Shown here: positions 24,198 through 33,012 of the stretch, in pieces
How positions within the stretch are numbered: the first letter of the stretch is position 1
Layout: every line of letters starts with the position of its first letter
Assembly (NCBI GenBank): GCA_013177895.1
Contig: JABLXV010000053.1
Location: 1-48,034, forward strand
Source of the DNA: Brevinematales bacterium
Lineage (GTDB): Bacteria; Spirochaetota; Brevinematia; Brevinematales; GWF1-51-8
Length of the DNA: 48,034 bases
Reading direction: 5' to 3'
Notes under the pieces: generated by a model
Told to the model about the DNA's origin: nothing
Seen by the model: only the letters and a program-made list of their open reading frames with translations
Database searches by the model: none
Position numbers and translations under genes: made by a program

Positions 24198-25376
24198 CTA
24201 TTTTAATATCTCCCCGAGGGCGGCGAATAATTCGTCGACATCGGCCTCGCCGATAGTGAACGGCGGCACGAGCCGGAGCGTATTCTCCCCGCACCGCAGG
24301 ACGCATATCCTCCGTTCGAGCAGCTTCGCGATCACATCCCCTACGTCGATACCGTTCATATCTATCCCGACGATCAACCCCCGAATCCTGACCTCGCCCA
24401 CCTTTTCGGGATAGTTCGACTGGAGCTCATACGCCTTCGAATGGATATACTCCGACATCTCCGCCACCCTTTCGAGCACCCGTTCGCTCATCTCGTGCAA
24501 CACCGCGATACCTGCGGCGCAGGCGGTGTAGTTCCCGCCGAACGTGGACATATGCAGGCCGGGCGATACCATCGCGGAGACCTCGTCACGGATATGCGCC
24601 GCGCCGATAGGAATACCGTTACCGAGCGCCTTCGCCATCGTGATCATATCCGGCTCGAGCTTGTACCACTGGTATCCGAACATTTTACCCGTCCGCCCGA
24701 TCCCCGTCTGGACCTCGTCGACAATAATATATGCGTCGTGCTTCTTCGCGAGAGTCTTCAGCTCCGCGACAAACTCCGGGGTCATTATCCGCACCCCGCC
24801 CTCTACCTGCACGGTCTCGATAAACACCGCCGCAACCGTATCGTCGAACTTCGACCGCAGGGAGTCGATGTTATTGAACTCGATATGCTCGATATCCGCG
24901 AGGAGCGGTTCGAAACCCTTCCGGTACTTGGGCTGGCCGGTGAGCGTGATGGTCGCGATCGTCCTGCCGTGGAACGACCCTTCGAGCGCGAGGAGCTTCG
25001 TCTTACCCGGCGATTTCTTGAGCGCGGCGTACCTCGCCACCTTGAGCGCGGTCTCGTTCGCCTCAGCGCCGCTGTTCAGGAAGAACGTCTTGCCGGGGAA
25101 CGACCGCGCGGCGATCAGCTTCGCAAGCTCCGCCTGCTGGGGGATGACATAGATATTCGATATATGCTGGATCGCGTCGATCTGGCGCTTGACCGCCTCG
25201 TTGACGCGCTCGTTACAGTGCCCGAGATTGACGACCGCGATACCGGCGGTAAAATCGATATAGCGATTACCGGCCTCGTCGTACAGGTAATGGTCTTTCG
25301 CCCTGACAAACGCCGCGGGCTGCCGTTTGATAAACGGGATCAGGTTGTCGTCGGCGTCCTTCATAAAGTCGCTCAT
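24198..25376 (-). CDS. argD: Class III aminotransferase, acetylornithine aminotransferase type
   Basis: A 392-residue PLP enzyme of the ArgD/GABA aminotransferase class. Motifs: FTAGIAVVNLGH (start of the family core), NSGAEANETALKVAR, LEGSFHGRT, IIVDEVQTGIGRTGKMF and the PLP lysine in MAKALGNGIPIGA (about residue 245). Later STFGGNYTACAAG and GLIVGIDM follow. Length and motifs fit acetylornithine aminotransferase (arginine synthesis, with N-succinyl-diaminopimelate activity in some bacteria). The neighbours do not confirm the arginine pathway, so a GABA- or succinylornithine-type role is not excluded. It has its own promoter. Confidence 0.82.
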   Translation of the reverse strand: MSDFMKDADDNLIPFIKRQPAAFVRAKDHYLYDEAGNRYIDFTAGIAVVNLGHCNERVNEAVKRQIDAIQHISNIYVIPQQAELAKLIAARSFPGKTFFLNSGAEANETALKVARYAALKKSPGKTKLLALEGSFHGRTIATITLTGQPKYRKGFEPLLADIEHIEFNNIDSLRSKFDDTVAAVFIETVQVEGGVRIMTPEFVAELKTLAKKHDAYIIVDEVQTGIGRTGKMFGYQWYKLEPDMITMAKALGNGIPIGAAHIRDEVSAMVSPGLHMSTFGGNYTACAAGIAVLHEMSERVLERVAEMSEYIHSKAYELQSNYPEKVGEVRIRGLIVGIDMNGIDVGDVIAKLLERRICVLRCGENTLRLVPPFTIGEADVDELFAALGEILK

Positions 25377-25403
25377 GGGAGTCTCCTCAATATTGTGCCG
25401 GAT

Positions 25404-25432
25404 ATTGTAACATTAATGATTACCGGAATCAA
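25404..25432 (-). promoter_or_regulatory. Promoter of the argD-like gene
   Basis: TTGATT (25432-25427), 17 bases, TACAAT (25409-25404) on the minus strand, followed by GAGGAG before the ATG. The gap 25377-25538 otherwise contains nothing I recognise. Confidence 0.65.
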
Positions 25433-25538
25433 GCGGGAGAAGGGGATATTTTAGGAATATTTACTGATAATGGGTTAATAATTATTTTTTGAAATAACTC
25501 ATGTGCATTCTAGAGAGAAGTCTGTCACATTAAACATT

Positions 25539-27350
25539 TTACCACCTTAACAAATAGAATGAACCCGATTCGCCGCCCATATCGTCATCCAAGTTCGCTC
25601 CCGCGATAATACTTTTCCCGTCAGCGGAGATCGCGACACTGATACCGAAATTATCACCCGCCGCGCCGTCCTGCGCTAAGAATTTGTTCATATCCCATTC
25701 CGAACCATTCCAATGAAAACAATAAACCGAACCGGAATCGAGACCTTTATCATCATCATAGTTTGCCCCGGTGACAATCGTTCCTCCGTCAGCCGAAACC
25801 GCGACGCTGATACCGAAATTGTCACCCGCCGCGCCGTCCTGCGCTATAAATTTATTCGTCTCCCAACTCCATCCGTTATAATGAAATCTATAGACCGACC
25901 CAGAATGGTTACCCTTATCGTCATCGCCATAAGCCCCGGCCACAAGCGTATTCCCGTCAGCCGAAACCCCCACACTTATACCGAATTCATCTAAATCAAG
26001 TCCATCGTACGGTATAAATTTATTCGTCTCCCATCCCAACCCGTTATAATGAAACCGATATATCGAACCGGAATTAGCTCCCATATCGTCATCTCCGAAT
26101 GCACCAACGACAATCGTATTCCCGTCGGGGGACATTGCCAGACTAAAACCAAAATAATCTGCACCGCTATAGTCATAGGCGTAAAATTTATTTGTCTCCC
26201 AAGTCGAATCGTTCCAATGAAAACAATATACCGAACCGGAGTACCCATTATCTCCGTAGGCTCCCGCAAGTACCGTATTCCCGTTAGATGATACCGCTAC
26301 GCAATACCCCACGTTATCATAAAAATCCCCGTCTATTGTAATAAATTTATTCGTCTCCCATTCAGACCCGTTCCAATGAAAACGATAGAGAGTTCCTATG
26401 CCAAGATCCCCCGGCGCTCCCGAGATAATCGTATTCCCGTCCGCTGAAATAGCGGTACTATATCCAAAACTTTCACCCATAACACCATCGGGCGCTACGA
26501 ATTTATTCATCATCCAACTTGAACCGCTTTTATGGTAATAATAGACCGCACCCCCGTCTGCTCTTGTATCATCATCATGATATGCACCAGCTACCATGCA
26601 ATTTCCATCTGCTGAAATCGAGGTGCTAAATCCGAAATAATCGCCGGTTAATCCGTCCGGCGCGATAAACTTTTCCTGGGACACGTACAATACCCTTGAT
26701 CCGGCAGTTTCGTTAGTCTTACTGTCGCTGCTTATAACACGAGCCTTCAGCATATTTACACCCAAAATTAAATTTTCCAAAATCGACCAATTCGTTGTTC
26801 CTGTTACATTCTTCCAAATACCGCCATTTAACTGTATCTGTACTTTAGCCACAGTATAGGGTAAATCCACCGATGAAGTCCCCTCTATCAGGATGTTCGA
26901 TATATTCATACAGCTTTTATTGGTCGGGGATAAGATAATAATCGATGGGATACTGATATACTCTACGATAACCAATACAGGAATACTTTTATTACCCGCG
27001 TTATCCTCAGCATAAATATAGTTTGTGTGAATTCCGAATTGTTCGACTGAAATATTAGCTGACCAATTACTCGCAGTCAGGGCGGCGGAAAAATATTCCC
27101 CATTGTCGGTTTTTAAATAGACTCTTTTTATACCGGAATTCCCCGAATCGCTGACTATACCGCTGATCTGGTAATTCGACCCTACTTCCTGATAATTGGA
27201 TGGCGAACTGATAATTACAACCGGGGGAGTTATATCATCCTTTTTATCATTGATTAGGTTTACCAGATCACTAGGTTCGATGAGTTCTTGAAATAAGGTA
27301 CATCCCAAGAAAAATAATACCGAAAGTAGAGTAATAAATATCTTCTTCAT
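25539..27350 (-). CDS. Lipoprotein with Ig-like and seven FG-GAP repeats (beta-propeller)
   Basis: A 603-residue lipoprotein; the signal peptide ends in the lipobox FFLGC (Cys17). Residues about 40-225 hold two Ig-like domains with the motifs TPPVVIISSPSNYQEVGS and IPSIIILSPTNKSCMN. Residues about 228-603 hold seven FG-GAP-type repeats of some 54 residues, each with DxFG, 'S-x-D-G-N-T-I', GAxxDDD, GSVYxFHWNG and W(E/D)xN. Seven copies are the number needed for a closed integrin-alpha-type propeller. The protein is probably surface-exposed and adhesive or glycan-binding; Asp-rich loops suggest calcium. The gene is more AT-rich than the tdk and argD genes beside it and has its own promoter. Confidence 0.83.
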   Translation of the reverse strand: MKKIFITLLSVLFFLGCTLFQELIEPSDLVNLINDKKDDITPPVVIISSPSNYQEVGSNYQISGIVSDSGNSGIKRVYLKTDNGEYFSAALTASNWSANISVEQFGIHTNYIYAEDNAGNKSIPVLVIVEYISIPSIIILSPTNKSCMNISNILIEGTSSVDLPYTVAKVQIQLNGGIWKNVTGTTNWSILENLILGVNMLKARVISSDSKTNETAGSRVLYVSQEKFIAPDGLTGDYFGFSTSISADGNCMVAGAYHDDDTRADGGAVYYYHKSGSSWMMNKFVAPDGVMGESFGYSTAISADGNTIISGAPGDLGIGTLYRFHWNGSEWETNKFITIDGDFYDNVGYCVAVSSNGNTVLAGAYGDNGYSGSVYCFHWNDSTWETNKFYAYDYSGADYFGFSLAMSPDGNTIVVGAFGDDDMGANSGSIYRFHYNGLGWETNKFIPYDGLDLDEFGISVGVSADGNTLVAGAYGDDDKGNHSGSVYRFHYNGWSWETNKFIAQDGAAGDNFGISVAVSADGGTIVTGANYDDDKGLDSGSVYCFHWNGSEWDMNKFLAQDGAAGDNFGISVAISADGKSIIAGANLDDDMGGESGSFYLLRW

Positions 27351-27393
27351 CTACACCCTCTCTATCATAAATTAATTTTTTCATTCGAAATAC

Positions 27394-27422
27394 ATTATTT
27401 ATGCATTCTACATTATTGTCAA
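27394..27422 (-). promoter_or_regulatory. Promoter of the FG-GAP lipoprotein
   Basis: TTGACA (27422-27417), 17 bases, AATAAT (27399-27394) on the minus strand, with GAGAGGG before the ATG. Confidence 0.65.
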
Positions 27423-27451
27423 GAATATAATTTAGCGTATTCGTTTTCTCC

Positions 27452-27480
27452 TTGACGGGATTCCTTTTCCGGTATATAGT
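27452..27480 (+). promoter_or_regulatory. Promoter of tdk
   Basis: TTGACG (27452-27457), 17 bases, TATAGT (27475-27480). The ATG at 27500 follows GGAGG by four bases. It is divergent from the promoter at 27394-27422. Confidence 0.65.
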
Positions 27481-27499
27481 AATCCATTCAGGAGGAACT

Positions 27500-28066
27500 A
27501 TGCCCGAACCGTCACTCACCCTCATCCTCGGCCCCATGTTCGGCGGGAAAAGCACCGAGCTCCTTCGGCGGATCGAACGCGCCACGCTCGCCAAGCGCGG
27601 CGTCATCGTCATTAAGCCGAAGCTCGACGACCGTTACTCCGCGAACGAGGTGGTCGCGCACTCGGGGACCAAGGTACCCTGCGAGGCGCTCCCCGACACG
27701 CTCGATTTCGAGGACTTCGTCCGTTCGCATGGGAATCTTGACGGGATAGACGGCGTTTTTATCGACGAGGCGAACTTTTTCAACGGGCTGCACCTGTTCT
27801 GCTTCGGGCTGATGAAAATGGGAATCAATATCACGATATCCGCGCTCAGCGGGGATTTCCGGCTCGGCCTGATCGGCGAGACCCATACCCTGCTCCCGCT
27901 CGCCACCGAGATTGTGCTCCTCCCGGCGGTGTCGCCGTTAAGCGGCGCCGACGCGTACTATAACTCGTATTCCGGACCGACTGTCGATGGCAATATCGCG
28001 GTCGGGGGAAAGGAATGCTACAAGACCCTGACGTTCGGCGAATGGGTCGCGCGGAACAAGAAATAA
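27500..28066 (+). CDS. tdk: Thymidine kinase lacking the zinc-binding cysteines
   Basis: A 188-residue type II thymidine kinase that phosphorylates thymidine using ATP. The start at 27500 follows GGAGGAACT; the frame upstream to 27452 covers the promoter. The Walker A motif is G11PMFGGKST, the catalytic acid is E90 in FIDEANFF, and the loop GDFRLGLIGE is present. Type II enzymes normally have a C-terminal zinc ribbon made of two CxxC pairs. Here the region reads LPAVSPLSGADAYYNS and later GGKECYKTLTFGEW, with no CxxC at all. The nucleotide-binding core looks intact, so it may still act without zinc. It is convergent with the AT-rich island, with only one base between the two stops. Confidence 0.85.
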   Translation: MPEPSLTLILGPMFGGKSTELLRRIERATLAKRGVIVIKPKLDDRYSANEVVAHSGTKVPCEALPDTLDFEDFVRSHGNLDGIDGVFIDEANFFNGLHLFCFGLMKMGINITISALSGDFRLGLIGETHTLLPLATEIVLLPAVSPLSGADAYYNSYSGPTVDGNIAVGGKECYKTLTFGEWVARNKK

Positions 28067-28067
28067 A

Positions 28068-28859
28068 CTATTTTATTCCTAACTTATCAAATAGAATTCT
28101 ATTTCGTTTTTTCGCATCTTTTAACATTTTATCAAATGAAATAATTTCTACATTTGCTCGATATTCATCATTATATCCAATATAACCTAAATTATCTGGG
28201 GTTTTATGCAATGATGCACGTTTTGCATATTTTTCTATATTATTTGTAATATCACATATAATATAAACAAAAAATAACGTTGAATTTGTAGTTATTATTT
28301 GTCTGCCATCTTTATTCATTGCAGTTCCAGCATTTATTTCTTCAATGTATTCATATATTTGTCCTATTGGATTTGAATCATCATTATATTCTTTTCTTTC
28401 AGGTTTTTTTAATTCAATTATTACCACAGAATTAAAAGGTGTTTCATATCCTTCAGTATAAGTTACCTTCTTATTGAAAATTGTAATATCAGGTCTTATT
28501 TTACTTTCTGATTCTATTAATGGAAACTTTTTTAATTCTAGATCAGAGGCTAAATAAAGATGGTAAGCTAATCTTTCATCAATTAACCAAAGATTTTCAT
28601 TTTCTATTTCAATTTCATCACTTGTATATTTCATAGGAAAAATAATATTATGAATTACTTTTTCATCATAATATTTATCTTCACGATTTCTTTTTAAGCT
28701 ATTTTCAAATAGGTCAAGAACTAATTTTCTAAAAATAATATATTGTGCCAAATTTGATTTTCCAATTTCATTAATTTCATTTAAATATGTATTGTATTCC
28801 TCTTTAGCTTTTTCTAGTTCATTAGTATTTGTAATATTCATTTCTAATATTTTTTTCAC
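28068..28859 (-). CDS. PD-(D/E)xK nuclease-like protein, probably the C-terminal part of the gene before it
   Basis: A 263-residue frame with a nuclease pattern: IRPD124ITIFNKK, then VVIIE149LK151KPER and NPIGQIYEYIEEI with a conserved-looking Gln167. This D...ExK...Q arrangement is that of PD-(D/E)xK restriction-type enzymes. A coiled-coil-like Glu/Lys stretch precedes it. Reading the same frame upstream without a stop gives LDIKLHEIKHELEIEAKSEVKKILE, which joins the ATPase gene at an A6 run (28918-28923) by a -1 shift. So this ATG is probably not the true start, and the ancestral protein would be one chain of about 664 residues. About three quarters of the bases are A or T, unlike all flanking genes. 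Nuclease activity is inference. Confidence 0.7.
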   Translation of the reverse strand: MKKILEMNITNTNELEKAKEEYNTYLNEINEIGKSNLAQYIIFRKLVLDLFENSLKRNREDKYYDEKVIHNIIFPMKYTSDEIEIENENLWLIDERLAYHLYLASDLELKKFPLIESESKIRPDITIFNKKVTYTEGYETPFNSVVIIELKKPERKEYNDDSNPIGQIYEYIEEINAGTAMNKDGRQIITTNSTLFFVYIICDITNNIEKYAKRASLHKTPDNLGYIGYNDEYRANVEIISFDKMLKDAKKRNRILFDKLGIK

Positions 28860-28891
28860 TTCGCTCTTTGCTTCTATTTCTAATTCATGTT

Positions 28892-30061
28892 TTATTTCAT
28901 GTAGTTTAATATCAAGATTTTTTCGCTGGTATCAAGAGCAATTTTACTTATTTTATCTTCTGCTTTTTTTAGTAAAAATCTATATTCTGGGTTATCGGAA
29001 ATATAATCTTGAACTTTTCTATATGCTTTTTCTTTTAAAGGTGTTATATATTTTTCTAATTGCCTTTCTATTTCTTTTGTAATTTCATTGATTATTTCTT
29101 TTTCATTTATATTATTAAAGTTCAATTCATCCTCACTTTTATTAATATTAAAATCTGTTCTATTTGATTTTACCGTCTCATCCAGAAACGAGCTGGTTAC
29201 ATAAGTTAATGTATAGAAACTACTATCATCAGATTCATAAAATTTTGAAGATAATAAAGGAAGGCATTTTTGTAATTGAATAAATTTTACAACTCTCTCA
29301 TTTGCGCATAAAAATATTTTATGTTCGCTTCTTTCCACAACTACTAATTTATAAATTGCGATATTAAATTCTTGCTCTTTAAAAGTAATTCTTGAATTAT
29401 AACTCTCAGAATTAATCTCTTCTATAAATACCTTATTTAAATTAAAAACTTCATTGGTAGTCATATCAATAACCTCAATCCTTGGACATTTATTAGTAAT
29501 AAAATATATAAGGATATGTTCAATTATTTTGTTTGCAATAATATCAGATCCTTTTGGAAGATAATCTTTATATGTAGTTATATAATCAATAAGTGAAATT
29601 CTGGTAATATTTTTTGCTAAAGATACTTCTTCATTTTTATGATTTTCTATTCCTTCATCAGTTAATATAAAATCAAAACTTCTATTAAAATATTTTCCGT
29701 TGTGTTTGTAGTTACTTGAGATATTTACTTTTTTAAAGGCTTTTAACCACATAAATCGTCCAATTCCTTTTCCACCTATTCTTGATTTTTTCACAGAATC
29801 TGATGTTAAAAAAGATTCATAATTTATTTCAGTAAAACCAACTCCATTATCTTCAATTATAAAACTATTAATATTCATAAGATTACTTTCATCTGAATAT
29901 AATCCTTCTTCTCTTTTTATGTATACCTTTACAAATCCATTCTTTTCATCAGCTTCTTCAATAGCTTGAATCGAATTAATAACAGCTTCAAATAACGGTT
30001 GTAAACAATCTGTCTTGTTTAAAGATTCATTATTAACGCGATTAACTACATTTACCTTCAT
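28892..30061 (-). CDS. GHKL-type ATPase, probably the N-terminal part of an ATPase-nuclease
   Basis: A 389-residue frame with a clear Hsp90/MutL/histidine-kinase-type ATP site: motif N at E25-AVINSIQA, motif G1 at D71NGVG and motif G2 at GG97KGIG. Its distribution and length resemble the MutL/MORC-like GHKL proteins linked to DNA processing and restriction-like systems. A coiled-coil-like region (about 325-380) closes the frame. The last eight residues (ILILNYMK) come after the A6 run and look like a frameshift tail, because the other frame continues straight into the nuclease-like protein. It has a consensus promoter. The gene is AT-rich and was probably acquired by transfer. Confidence 0.75.
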   Translation of the reverse strand: MKVNVVNRVNNESLNKTDCLQPLFEAVINSIQAIEEADEKNGFVKVYIKREEGLYSDESNLMNINSFIIEDNGVGFTEINYESFLTSDSVKKSRIGGKGIGRFMWLKAFKKVNISSNYKHNGKYFNRSFDFILTDEGIENHKNEEVSLAKNITRISLIDYITTYKDYLPKGSDIIANKIIEHILIYFITNKCPRIEVIDMTTNEVFNLNKVFIEEINSESYNSRITFKEQEFNIAIYKLVVVERSEHKIFLCANERVVKFIQLQKCLPLLSSKFYESDDSSFYTLTYVTSSFLDETVKSNRTDFNINKSEDELNFNNINEKEIINEITKEIERQLEKYITPLKEKAYRKVQDYISDNPEYRFLLKKAEDKISKIALDTSEKILILNYMK

Positions 30062-30082
30062 TTTGTTTCCTTTTTTTTAATA

Positions 30083-30110
30083 ATTATATCGAAAAAGAAT
30101 TTTTTGTCAA
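30083..30110 (-). promoter_or_regulatory. Promoter of the GHKL ATPase island
   Basis: TTGACA (30110-30105), 16 bases, TATAAT (30088-30083) on the minus strand: both boxes match the consensus exactly. AAGGA precedes the ATG. Confidence 0.75.
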
Positions 30111-30138
30111 GGTATTTCAATAAATACGAATATTTCAA

Positions 30139-30900
30139 CTAAAATAAAAACGGTATCAGCGCCTTCCGCTTCACGGGATAGTCCGGGAAGTTCGACTTGT
30201 ACCATTTATGGTGCGAGAACGCGCGCGGGGCGAGGTTCGCCAATGTCCAGAACAGGAACGTCCATCCCGCTATCGACCATGTCATCACCGCCCACCCCAT
30301 CCATATAATGATCTCCCCGAAGTAGTTCGGGCATGTCACTAGTTCGTACAATCCCCCTCGCGGAACCGTGTACCGATCGGGATGCTCGCGTTTCAGGCGC
30401 AGGATGACCGAGTCCGCCCAACGGTTGATGATATACCCCGCGATAAAGAGCGCCGCCCCTATGATAAAACGCGGGTCGACGAACCATCCCGCGGAATAGC
30501 TCTCCCCGGATACCGGCGCGAAAAGCCACCGCCCCTGAAGGTAGGTGTTCAGCATATTGAATATCATCCCGAACAGGACGACCGCCAGCGGCATCTTTTT
30601 ACTCCGGTTCAGCAGGAACGGATAGATAAAGGCGCGCTCGGCGTAATGGGTCTCCCAGAGGAGGAGGAGCACGACCGGCACGAGGTCATGCCGGGTGCCG
30701 GTAATGAAGTAGAACAGCATCATCAACGCCGCCGGGGATTCCATCAGGATCCAGCCGAGACGGTTTCCGAGCGCGGGACCCCATCCGGGACGGACGTAAC
30801 GGCCGTAGGGCGCGGAGAAGAAGAACAACATGACGAACACGACCGCCCCGATCCCGATAAACCCGTAGGCGATCCCATGATACCACATCATCTCGCTCAT
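30139..30900 (-). CDS. Steroid 5-alpha-reductase-like membrane enzyme
   Basis: A 253-residue polytopic membrane protein of the 3-oxo-5-alpha-steroid 4-dehydrogenase (SRD5A, DUF1295-related) family. The C-terminal half has the marks of that group: CPNYFGEIIIWMGWAVMTWS, LANLAPRAFSHHKWYKS and FPDYPVKRKALIPFLF as the last residues. Such enzymes reduce double bonds of lipids with NADPH; in bacteria the substrate is generally unknown. GGAGG lies four bases before the ATG. It follows the SpoIIE phosphatase gene by ten bases and is probably co-transcribed with it. Confidence 0.85.
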   Translation of the reverse strand: MSEMMWYHGIAYGFIGIGAVVFVMLFFFSAPYGRYVRPGWGPALGNRLGWILMESPAALMMLFYFITGTRHDLVPVVLLLLWETHYAERAFIYPFLLNRSKKMPLAVVLFGMIFNMLNTYLQGRWLFAPVSGESYSAGWFVDPRFIIGAALFIAGYIINRWADSVILRLKREHPDRYTVPRGGLYELVTCPNYFGEIIIWMGWAVMTWSIAGWTFLFWTLANLAPRAFSHHKWYKSNFPDYPVKRKALIPFLF

Positions 30901-30910
30901 TATGCCTCCA

Positions 30911-32989
30911 TCAGATATCCATGCAGATTACGCAGACGTCGTCCTCGAACGTGTTCCCCCCTCGGAAACGCACCAGATTTTCTATCAGATCGTCAATTAA
31001 TATATTCGCGGAGGATTTTCTATTTTTTTCCAGTATGGGTATCAGCAGTTCGGAACCGAAATCGCGGGTATCGGCTAACGGGAGCGCTTCGCTATCGTTG
31101 ATATTCACTGTTTCTATCAGACCATCGGTATAGAGAAGGATTTTATCGCCTTTCGCGAACGTCACCGTTTCATTCCGGTAAACCTCACGCCGGCTGGTCA
31201 GTTCGTCATTATCGAAAATACCGAGCGGCACGCCCCTGAATTCCGTCTCCATCATGCGGATACCCTTCCGCTCGATAATATACGGAGAATTATGCCCGGC
31301 ATTGGAAAATACCAGCTTCCGCGTCGAAGTGTTGATGATGCCGTAGAACGCCGTAACGAAATTCCCGCCGGTCTGGTTTACCAGCAGTTGGTTCAGCTGC
31401 ATCATGAATTCGGCGGGATTATCGATCACATCGGCGAACTGGAGTGTGTAGCTTTTTATCATCGACGTGATAAACGCGGCGGGTACGCCATGCCCGGAGA
31501 CGTCGCTGACCAGTATACCGAGGTTATCGCCGCCGAGACGGATAAAGTCGAAAAAGTCGCCGCCGACCATCTCCATCGGCTGATAATAGAACGCAAGGCT
31601 GGGTAACGGACTTTTCGATGGAATAAACTGCTTCTGGATCACCTTCGCCATCTGCAGGTCGCGCCTCATCATCTCGTTCTTCACCTGGAGCTTGTTGCGC
31701 TCGGTTTCAAGTTCGCTCGTCCGTTCCTTCACCCTCGCATCGAGCACGCCCGACAGGTTTTCCGCGGTGGATAACGCGCGCGCTATCCGCATCGAGAGCA
31801 CCAGCGACTGGAAAAAGATAAACACGAGCAGTCCGAGCGGCAGCAGAAATCCTGTAAGTATAATCCGGTTATAATACAGCAGGTCGTTGATAACCACACC
31901 GAACAACAGAATAAACGCCACCAGAATAAAGATTGCTCCCTCGCGGTTCTTTATAGTCAACCGGATGAGAGTAATGATTACATAGGCGCCGCTCGCGAGC
32001 ATGACCGCCTCGAAACCGGGAAACAGCATGACATAGAAACGCGTCGGGGCTATCAGTGACACTAATATGTAAATCCCGCTGATAATGACGTCGATCCATG
32101 TAAACCATTTCCACACGGTCTCGCGGAACAATTCGCGGAAAAAGAGCACAAACGTCATCACCGCAAGATAGATCGTGATAAACGCGATTCGCACCTGAAC
32201 CACCCACTCCAGCGCGGGTAATAACGCCCCCAGGATACCTTCTCCGCTGACGGTTGCACGTAACGCGATGGCGATGCAAAAGAGACTGAAATAGAGCGAC
32301 GATTTTTCTTTGCGGCGGTTAAAATACAGCACCAGATGATAGAGCGCCATGATGAATAACGCCCCGATGAGAAATATCTCCGAGAACATCGCGTAATCCC
32401 GTTGCAGGATAATCGCGCTCTCCGATCCGATAAATACGCCCTGAAACAGTCCGCCTATCACATCGATCTTATTCCCGACCTGTAGTACTATTTCGATTAT
32501 CCGGTTGGTATTGTAGAAAAAGGCTATCCTATTAGCATAGGATTCCCGCAACTCATCGAGATTAGTGGAAACATTACCCCCGTCTATGACCATTATCCCG
32601 TTAGCAAACAAACGGTAACATGTGGATACCTCGGGGAGTTTCAGCCCGAGCATTTTGTTTACGTACTTATTGGTGATCAGGATACGATAGGTGGCGTACC
32701 CTGTTTCGCCGACAGGTTTACCGTCGACAACATATTCGTTCCATACCCCCGGGACTTTAATATACCCGTCCGGCGTGGGTTTGGTAACACTGCCGAAATC
32801 CCCCGGCAGCAGGAGACGGTTCCAGTAGAACTCCCATTCCCCGTCCAACCGGAATATTTTATCCGCGTCCCAGTCGTACCCGGACATATCGATCACCCCT
32901 TTCGATACGTTCGGGGTATCGGCGATAGTTTGACAGGATGCAAGCGTAGTATATAATATAATCAGTACGAATACCCAAGCCTTTTTCAC
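30911..32989 (-). CDS. 7TMR-DISM receptor with SpoIIE/PP2C phosphatase domain
   Basis: A 692-residue membrane signalling protein. A signal/lipobox-like N-terminus (TTLASC, Cys19) is followed by an extracytoplasmic 7TMR-DISM extracellular domain (about 35-190, with FRLDGEWEFYW and GYATYRI). Seven membrane helices come next (about 200-400), then a coiled-coil (about 415-450) and a SpoIIE-type PP2C phosphatase (about 470-692). The catalytic acids are visible in VGGDFFDF, SDVSGHG and the terminal FEDDVCVICMDI. It would dephosphorylate an anti-anti-sigma-type partner in response to an external ligand. The start codon is GTG at 32989 with AGAGG upstream. Such proteins are common in spirochaetes. 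Confidence 0.88.
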   Translation of the reverse strand: MKKAWVFVLIILYTTLASCQTIADTPNVSKGVIDMSGYDWDADKIFRLDGEWEFYWNRLLLPGDFGSVTKPTPDGYIKVPGVWNEYVVDGKPVGETGYATYRILITNKYVNKMLGLKLPEVSTCYRLFANGIMVIDGGNVSTNLDELRESYANRIAFFYNTNRIIEIVLQVGNKIDVIGGLFQGVFIGSESAIILQRDYAMFSEIFLIGALFIMALYHLVLYFNRRKEKSSLYFSLFCIAIALRATVSGEGILGALLPALEWVVQVRIAFITIYLAVMTFVLFFRELFRETVWKWFTWIDVIISGIYILVSLIAPTRFYVMLFPGFEAVMLASGAYVIITLIRLTIKNREGAIFILVAFILLFGVVINDLLYYNRIILTGFLLPLGLLVFIFFQSLVLSMRIARALSTAENLSGVLDARVKERTSELETERNKLQVKNEMMRRDLQMAKVIQKQFIPSKSPLPSLAFYYQPMEMVGGDFFDFIRLGGDNLGILVSDVSGHGVPAAFITSMIKSYTLQFADVIDNPAEFMMQLNQLLVNQTGGNFVTAFYGIINTSTRKLVFSNAGHNSPYIIERKGIRMMETEFRGVPLGIFDNDELTSRREVYRNETVTFAKGDKILLYTDGLIETVNINDSEALPLADTRDFGSELLIPILEKNRKSSANILIDDLIENLVRFRGGNTFEDDVCVICMDI

Positions 32990-33012
32990 AATTTACCTCT
33001 TCCGATGGTACT

